From: Mesorhizobium sp. M2E.F.Ca.ET.219.01.1.1
GTDB lineage: Bacteria > Pseudomonadota > Alphaproteobacteria > Rhizobiales > Rhizobiaceae
Length of the DNA stretch: 64,000 nucleotides
Direction: 5' to 3'
NCBI RefSeq assembly: GCF_004016445.2
Contig: NZ_SADT02000001.1
Coordinates: 105,630-169,629 of the forward strand
Shown: one piece after another, positions 59,739 through 64,000 of the stretch
Layout of the letters: each line of letters opens with the position of its first letter
Position numbering within the stretch: the stretch's first letter is position 1
Notes under the pieces: generated by a model
Databases searched by the model: none
Told to the model about the DNA's origin: nothing
Seen by the model: only the letters and a program-made list of their open reading frames with translations
Program-made: the position numbers and the translations under genes

Positions 59739-60821
59739 TCAAGCCACCCAGCGCGAGAAGAGCGAGGTCGACAGCGCGCGGCCGGCGGATTTCTCGCGAA
59801 TGATCAGTTCGCCGGATTCGACCGTGCCGCCCATGCCGGCGAAGGTATCGCGCATCAACGCGTGGATGGCGAAGAAGGAGGCGCGGATCGAATAGGCGGT
59901 GAGAACGACGGCCAGCGGCTTCGGCGTGAGGATCGCGCGGCAGAGATCGGTAAGGCCCGGCAGGTCCTCGAACAATTGCCAGACCTCGCCCTTGGGGCCG
60001 CGCCCATAGGCCGGCGGATCGAACAGCACGATGTCGTAGCGGCTGCCACGGCGCTCCTCGCGCTCGGCGAACTTCACCGCGTCCTCGACGATCCAGCGAA
60101 TCGGCTTATCGCCGAGGCCGGCCATCTCCTGGTTCTCGCGCGCCCAGCCGATCGCCTTCTTCGAGGCATCAACATGGGTGACCTCGGCGCCGGCGCGGGC
60201 GGCGATCAGCGAGGCCAAGCCGGTATAGCCGAACAGGTTGAGAACCTTGACCGGACGCTTCGCCGCGGCGATCAGCCCCGCCATATGGTCCCAATGCGAA
60301 GCCTGCTCGGGAAAGACGCCGACATGGCGAAACGAGGTGAAGCGGCCGAGATAGTCGATGCCGTCATGCTTCATCGGCCAGGTTTCCCCGAGCGGCGATT
60401 TCGGAAAGCGCCAGCGGCCGATGCCTTCCTCGTCGGTGTCGCCGGTGAAGATGGCGTCGGCGCGCTCCCATTCCTTTGCCGGAAGGGCCCGCTGCCAGAT
60501 CGCCTGGCCCTCGGGGCGCACGATGCGGTAGGGGCCGTATTGCTCGAGCTTTTCGCCCGCGCCGCTGTCCAGCAGCGCGTAGTCGGCGTTGGGCGCGACT
60601 TCGAGGATCAGCGGCAGGCGCTCGGCGGGCAAGGAGCCCTCGCGGCGGGCAAGAACACGCGGCGCCGGTTTCGCGTCCTGCCGGTCCGCCGGTTTCGCTT
60701 CGCGGCGCTCCGCGGATGCCGCCTGCTGCCGTCCAGCCGCAAACGCGTCCCGCGGGCGGGCCTGTTCCGGCCTCGCGTGCTGCGGTCGGTTATCGCGGCG
60801 CTTGTCGCGAAAAGATTTCAA
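59739..60821 (-). CDS. Class I SAM-dependent RNA methyltransferase (RlmI/RlmK-like)
   Basis: The 360-aa protein begins with a 60-residue Arg/Ala/Gln-rich low-complexity tail (KRRDNRPQHARPEQARPRD), possibly RNA-binding. A small N-terminal domain and a Rossmann methyltransferase follow, with VLNLFGYTGLASLIAARAGAEVTHVDASK and catalytic FDPPAYGRG. RlmI-group enzymes methylate rRNA cytosine C5, but the expected PUA domain is short or lacking. The target is left open. Head of the three-gene unit with trmH-like and lspA. Confidence 0.85.
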   Translation of the reverse strand: MKSFRDKRRDNRPQHARPEQARPRDAFAAGRQQAASAERREAKPADRQDAKPAPRVLARREGSLPAERLPLILEVAPNADYALLDSGAGEKLEQYGPYRIVRPEGQAIWQRALPAKEWERADAIFTGDTDEEGIGRWRFPKSPLGETWPMKHDGIDYLGRFTSFRHVGVFPEQASHWDHMAGLIAAAKRPVKVLNLFGYTGLASLIAARAGAEVTHVDASKKAIGWARENQEMAGLGDKPIRWIVEDAVKFAEREERRGSRYDIVLFDPPAYGRGPKGEVWQLFEDLPGLTDLCRAILTPKPLAVVLTAYSIRASFFAIHALMRDTFAGMGGTVESGELIIREKSAGRALSTSLFSRWVA

Positions 60822-60909
60822 GAAGGATCATCTCCGGCGGTTCGGCCCGCTTCTGCCACAGCTAAGCCCCCCGGCGCAACAAAGCCTGGCCTATTCAATG
60901 GCGGGGTCG

Positions 60910-61395
60910 TCAACCATGCCGGACACCGAGCAGGCCGAAACAAAGCGAAATGAAGCCAAGGACCTTCGCCGCGGTCACCGCCATGTGACCGGTTTCCCAA
61001 CGCAGCCGGACGGCCTCGAAATTGTCCGGGATCGGTCCTGGCGCCCAGGTCGCGAGAACGTCGTTGGCCGGTTTGACGAGACCGAACCAGAGCGCCAGCG
61101 AAACGGCGTAGAGCAACGTGGCGGCCAGCACGAACCAGAACGCACCTGCTTGGCCGCGCAGCATCCAGGCGAGAAGCGCCGGGCAGAGGATCGCGGCGAT
61201 ATCGAGCGGCGCTCCGATCACGGCAAAAAGCACGAACTGGCCGTTGAAGACCGTCGCCTCGCGCCACAAAGCCGGCGACCATTTTGTCAGCCTGGGCAGC
61301 GATTCCAGCACATGGGCAAAGGATGGCCCAAGGCTGAGCGCCGCGACGAGAGCGGTCAGCACAGACCAGAACAACAGGAACCCGCGCATCTCCAT
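60910..61395 (-). CDS. DUF1772-like integral membrane protein
   Basis: The 161-aa protein (ATG 61393-61395; starts at 61389 and 61497 are alternatives) has four predicted helices, the last just after the conserved-looking segment NDVLATWAPGPIPDNFEAVRLRWETGHM. This N...W...F...RWE..H arrangement recalls the DUF1772 (anthrone-oxygenase-like) family. Function is unknown. It is divergent from a YafY-type regulator with about 100 bp between, and is the regulator's likely target. Confidence 0.7.
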   Translation of the reverse strand: MEMRGFLLFWSVLTALVAALSLGPSFAHVLESLPRLTKWSPALWREATVFNGQFVLFAVIGAPLDIAAILCPALLAWMLRGQAGAFWFVLAATLLYAVSLALWFGLVKPANDVLATWAPGPIPDNFEAVRLRWETGHMAVTAAKVLGFISLCFGLLGVRHG

Positions 61396-61495
61396 GATGG
61401 GCACAACGGCCGCGAACGGAAGGCGTTCCCTTGGAGGGTCGCTTGCCGTGATGTCGGCACCAGCCCTATTGTGCGGCGCATCGGTTACCCAATCC

Positions 61496-62206
61496 ATGTC
61501 CCGTTCGGAACGCCTGCTCGACCTAATCCAGATCCTGCGCCGCCATCGCCGGCCGGTGAGCGGCCGCACGCTTGCGGACGAGATGGGTGTGTCGATCCGC
61601 ACGCTCTACCGCGACATCGCGACGCTGCAGGGGCAAGGCGCGCCGATCGAGGGCGAGGCGGGGCTTGGCTATGTGCTGAAGCCCGGCTTCATGCTGCCGC
61701 CGCTGATGTTCAGCGACGAGGAGATCGAGGCGATCGTGCTCGGCTCGCGCTGGGTGGCAAAGCAGCCCGACAAAAGACTGGCCGCCGCAGCGGCGGATGC
61801 GCTCGCCAAGATCGCGGCGGTGCTGCCGGATGACCTGCGCGAGGATCTCGATGCGACGACGCTGCTGGTCGGGCCACGCTCGGACAACCTCGAAGCGATC
61901 GACCTCGGCGTTGTGCGGCAGGCGATCCGCGAGGAACGCAAGTTGGGCTTCCTCTACCGCGATGCCGGTGGTACGCCGTCGAAGCGCGTGGTCTGGCCCT
62001 TCGCGCTCGCATTCTTCGACAAAGTTCGGGTGATGGCGGCGTGGTGCGAAACGCGCGAGGATTTCCGGCATTTCCGCGCCGACCGTATGTCCGATCTGAC
62101 AGCGACCGGCATCCGTTATCCGCGCCGCCGCCAGGCGATGCTGAAGGAATGGCGGGCAACGCTCAACGGGCCGGATCAGAGCCGCGCGAAAGACACTTCC
62201 GGCTGA
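61496..62206 (+). CDS. YafY-family HTH/WYL-domain transcriptional regulator
   Basis: The 236-aa protein has an N-terminal HTH_11 domain (RSERLLDLIQILRRHRRPVSGRTLADEMGVSIRTLYRDIATLQ) and a C-terminal WYL-type ligand domain (LGFLYRDAGGTPSKRVVWPFALAFFDKVRVMAAWCETREDFRHFRADRM). WYL domains often sense nucleic acids or small ligands. It is divergent from the DUF1772-like gene. Start at ATG 61496; longer ORF starts run across the divergent gene and are not used. Confidence 0.92.
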   Translation: MSRSERLLDLIQILRRHRRPVSGRTLADEMGVSIRTLYRDIATLQGQGAPIEGEAGLGYVLKPGFMLPPLMFSDEEIEAIVLGSRWVAKQPDKRLAAAAADALAKIAAVLPDDLREDLDATTLLVGPRSDNLEAIDLGVVRQAIREERKLGFLYRDAGGTPSKRVVWPFALAFFDKVRVMAAWCETREDFRHFRADRMSDLTATGIRYPRRRQAMLKEWRATLNGPDQSRAKDTSG

Positions 62207-62276
62207 TTGCTGCTGCCAGAATCTGACAGCAGGTCTGCGTATGGTTCCCAAGGTCCAGACACTTTGGAGATCAGAT

Positions 62277-62657
62277 ATGACCACGCCGAATTTCGTCATC
62301 CTCTATGTCGACAGTCCGGAAAAGAGCGGCGCGTTCTACGCCTCGTTGCTCGGACGCGAGCCGGTCGAATCCTCGCCGACCTTCGCGATGTTCGTGCTCG
62401 ACAAGGGCTTCAAGCTTGGCCTCTGGTCGCGTCATACCGTGGAACCGGCCGCAGCGGCGGCAGGTGGTGGTGGCGAGCTTGTGCTTGCCGTCGAGAACGC
62501 GGCGGCGGTCGATGCCACGCACATCGATTGGTCGGGTCGCGGCCTGAACATCCTGCAGGCCCCAACCGATCTCGATTTCGGCCGCACCTTCGTCGCGCTC
62601 GATCCAGACAATCATCGCCTGCGCGTGTACTGGCCTTTCGCGGGAGCGCGGGGATGA
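62277..62657 (+). CDS. VOC-family (glyoxalase/bleomycin-resistance-like) protein
   Basis: The 126-aa protein (ATG 62277 after TTTGGAGA) has one pair of beta-alpha-beta3 modules: [46 protein letters not shown] and [21 protein letters not shown]. Members bind metal or small ligands; this resembles phenazine/bleomycin-binding PhnB-like proteins, without clear substrate. It may be co-transcribed with the YafY gene 70 bp upstream. Its stop overlaps the EVE gene start (ATGA). Confidence 0.88.
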   Translation: MTTPNFVILYVDSPEKSGAFYASLLGREPVESSPTFAMFVLDKGFKLGLWSRHTVEPAAAAAGGGGELVLAVENAAAVDATHIDWSGRGLNILQAPTDLDFGRTFVALDPDNHRLRVYWPFAGARG

Positions 62658-63091
62658 GCGCCTTCTGGCTCGCGGTCGCATCGGCCGAGCATGTGCGGAT
62701 CGGCCGCAAAGATGGCTTCATGCAGGTCAACCACGGCAAGGCGGCGCCGCTGCGCCGCATCAAGCCGGGCGACGGCATCGTCTATTACTCGCCGAGCACA
62801 GTGCTCGGCGAGAAAGACGGGCTGCAATCCTTCACGGCCGTCGGCACGGTGCGGCAAGGGGAGGTGTATGAGGGCGTCATGGGCGGCGGTTTCACGCCCG
62901 CGCGGCGCGACGTCGACTGGTGCGATGCCAGGGAAGCACCGATCAAGCCGCTGCTAGACAGGCTCGACTTCACCGCGGGCAAGCCGAATTGGGGCTACCA
63001 GCTGCGCTTCGGCCTGTTCGAAATCAGCGAGCGTGATTTCCGGTTGGTCGGCGAGGCGATGGGAGCCAGGCTGCAAAGCGCTGCTATTTGA
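62654..63091 (+). CDS. EVE-domain (PUA-like) protein
   Basis: The 145-aa protein starts [44 protein letters not shown], the EVE/DUF55 start in which an aromatic pocket binds modified bases. It ends [22 protein letters not shown] proteins recognise modified cytosines or RNA bases. As a stand-alone domain coupled to a VOC gene it is not an obvious restriction component. It overlaps the convergent ornithine-cyclodeaminase-family gene by 8 bp at its 3' end. Confidence 0.9.
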   Translation: MSAFWLAVASAEHVRIGRKDGFMQVNHGKAAPLRRIKPGDGIVYYSPSTVLGEKDGLQSFTAVGTVRQGEVYEGVMGGGFTPARRDVDWCDAREAPIKPLLDRLDFTAGKPNWGYQLRFGLFEISERDFRLVGEAMGARLQSAAI

Positions 63092-64000
63092 GCGCCTCGT
63101 AGACGGCGATGCCGGCGGCGAGATCTTCAAGCGCTGCGCCGACCGACTTGAACAGCGTGATCTCGCTGTCGGTTTGGCGGCCTTGCTTCTCGCCGCGCGC
63201 GAGTTCATGCAGGTCGGCGATGATCGCCTCCGGCTTCAGCAGGCCCGAGGCCAGAGGCTGGACGATGTCGCCGGCCTCCTTGGTGGCGCCGGCGCGGGTG
63301 TCGACATAGACGCGGGCGCGCGAAATGGCATCGTCGTCGGCCTCGCGCATGTCGGGCGTGAAGCCGCCGACCAGATCGACATGGGCGCCCGGCTTCAGCA
63401 GCGCGCCCTTGACCAGCGGCGTGTTGGAAATGGTCGCCGAGGCGACGATGTCGGCCTCGGCAAGCTCCGCGTCGAGGTCGCCGGCCGCGCTTGCCGGAAG
63501 GCCTTCGGCGCGCAAGGCGGCGGCCACTTTTTCGGCATTGGCCGGCGTGCGGTTCCAGATGCGGATGGAAGTGATCGGCCTGACCGCCGAATGCGCCTTG
63601 GCAAGGAACGGCGAAAGCGCGCCGGCGCCGATGACCAAGAGCCGCGAGGCATCCTTGCGGGCGAGATAGGAGGCTGCGAGCGCCGAGGCGCAGGTCGTGC
63701 GCCATTGCGTTAGCCGCTGCCCGTCGATCATCGCCTGCGGCTCGCCAGTGACGCCGTCGAGCAAAAGATAGAGGCCCATCACCGCCGGCTTGCCTTTTGT
63801 GTTGTTGTCCGGCGACACGGTGACGATCTTGACGCCGATATAGCCACCCGCGGAAGTCCCCGCGGCATTGAAATCCGTCCAGGCCGGCATCAAAAGCAGG
63901 GTCGAGGCGGCGCCATCCGGCCGCTCGACCGCGTGATGGTGACGCACCGGCTGAACGGCGCCCTCGCGGAAAGCGGTGCGCAATGTCTCGACCAGGCCGG
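63084..64000 (-). CDS. Ornithine cyclodeaminase / mu-crystallin family protein (5' end beyond window)
   Basis: The open frame runs from the right edge ([22 protein letters not shown]) to the stop at 63084, at least 305 codons. It has [45 protein letters not shown] and a Rossmann motif [15 protein letters not shown]. Family enzymes are NAD(H)-dependent: ornithine cyclodeaminase, alanine dehydrogenase, ketimine reductase. Which one is not decided. The start codon is outside the window. Its 3' end overlaps the EVE gene by 8 bp. Confidence 0.9.
   Translation of the reverse strand, partial: GLVETLRTAFREGAVQPVRHHHAVERPDGAASTLLLMPAWTDFNAAGTSAGGYIGVKIVTVSPDNNTKGKPAVMGLYLLLDGVTGEPQAMIDGQRLTQWRTTCASALAASYLARKDASRLLVIGAGALSPFLAKAHSAVRPITSIRIWNRTPANAEKVAAALRAEGLPASAAGDLDAELAEADIVASATISNTPLVKGALLKPGAHVDLVGGFTPDMREADDDAISRARVYVDTRAGATKEAGDIVQPLASGLLKPEAIIADLHELARGEKQGRQTDSEITLFKSVGAALEDLAAGIAVYEALK

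Noticed and set aside
59109..60953. 614-aa plus-strand open frame opposite the two methyltransferase genes
   Set aside because: Antisense shadow without motifs; both minus-strand genes have clear methyltransferase signatures.
62654..63091. EVE-domain protein as part of a modification-dependent restriction system
   Set aside because: No nuclease, McrB-like GTPase or methylase is nearby; only a VOC protein and a regulator.

Overview
The window is a GC-rich chromosomal segment from an alphaproteobacterium of the order Rhizobiales. Mesorhizobium or a close relative is the best fit. The evidence is the alphaproteobacterial cysG-DUF2849-cysI-cysH-DUF934 operon, an olsB-type ornithine-lipid gene, an NrnC-type nano-RNase, a putative sRNA beside polA, TTAA-N7-TTAA (CtrA-like) boxes and dispersed CCCTCCCC/GGGGAGGG palindromes. 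The genus is inferred from gene content and repeats, not from a marker gene. No rRNA, tRNA, phage, insertion sequence or CRISPR array was seen.

Layout. 0-5.6 kb: phosphonate C-P lyase operon phnGHIJKL (minus strand, running off the left edge) with divergent phnF. The promoter can be read in unusual detail: a PHO-box-like repeat, a TATAAT -10 and a perfect palindrome just downstream. phnJ carries an in-frame palindromic repeat in its 3' end, and a small membrane-protein ORF sits between phnI and phnJ on the opposite strand. 5.6-13.4 kb: a sugar-acid cluster with a Zn dehydrogenase, a ribose-type ABC importer, a UxaA-family dehydratase and a GntR/FCD regulator with two winged-helix segments. 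13.5-16.3 kb: copper operon (DUF2946-like, PCuAC, CopC-CopD fusion). 16.4-26.6 kb: gnd, then a LacI-controlled CUT1 sugar ABC system with an isomerase/epimerase, a Gfo/Idh oxidoreductase and an aldo-keto reductase. The LacI operators form an exact inverted pair.

26.7-33.2 kb: zur, polA, a candidate structured sRNA, an M20 peptidase, nrnC and two small conserved proteins. 33.2-38.9 kb: an acyltransferase-3 gene and a heme/iron-sulfur adenylate cyclase lie between a class A PBP gene and a decayed second copy of that gene's promoter and first codons. This suggests an insertion that duplicated the PBP 5' end. 39-44 kb: SDR, a quinone-reductase-like gene with divergent AraC regulator, a YbaL-type antiporter and a host-attachment-family protein. 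44.4-49.3 kb: sulfate assimilation operon. 49.4-52.1 kb: GMC oxidoreductase, DJ-1/PfpI protein and a 65-aa protein with faint NepR-like features. 52.3-54.7 kb: grpE, a TRIC-type channel gene bracketed by inverted heptanucleotide arrays, and olsB with a PHO-box-like upstream site. 54.9-64 kb: hybrid histidine kinase, acuI, lspA, two RNA methyltransferases, a DUF1772-like membrane protein divergent from a YafY regulator, VOC and EVE proteins, and an ornithine-cyclodeaminase-family enzyme running off the right edge.

Together the window is mostly housekeeping and nutrient acquisition. Phosphate limitation is a recurring theme: phn and olsB both carry PHO-box-like sites in the transcribed orientation. 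Two catabolic cassettes each carry their own regulator and recognisable operators. The most unusual material is non-coding: the heptamer arrays, the duplicated PBP promoter, the repeat exapted into phnJ, and the sRNA with C-rich loops.
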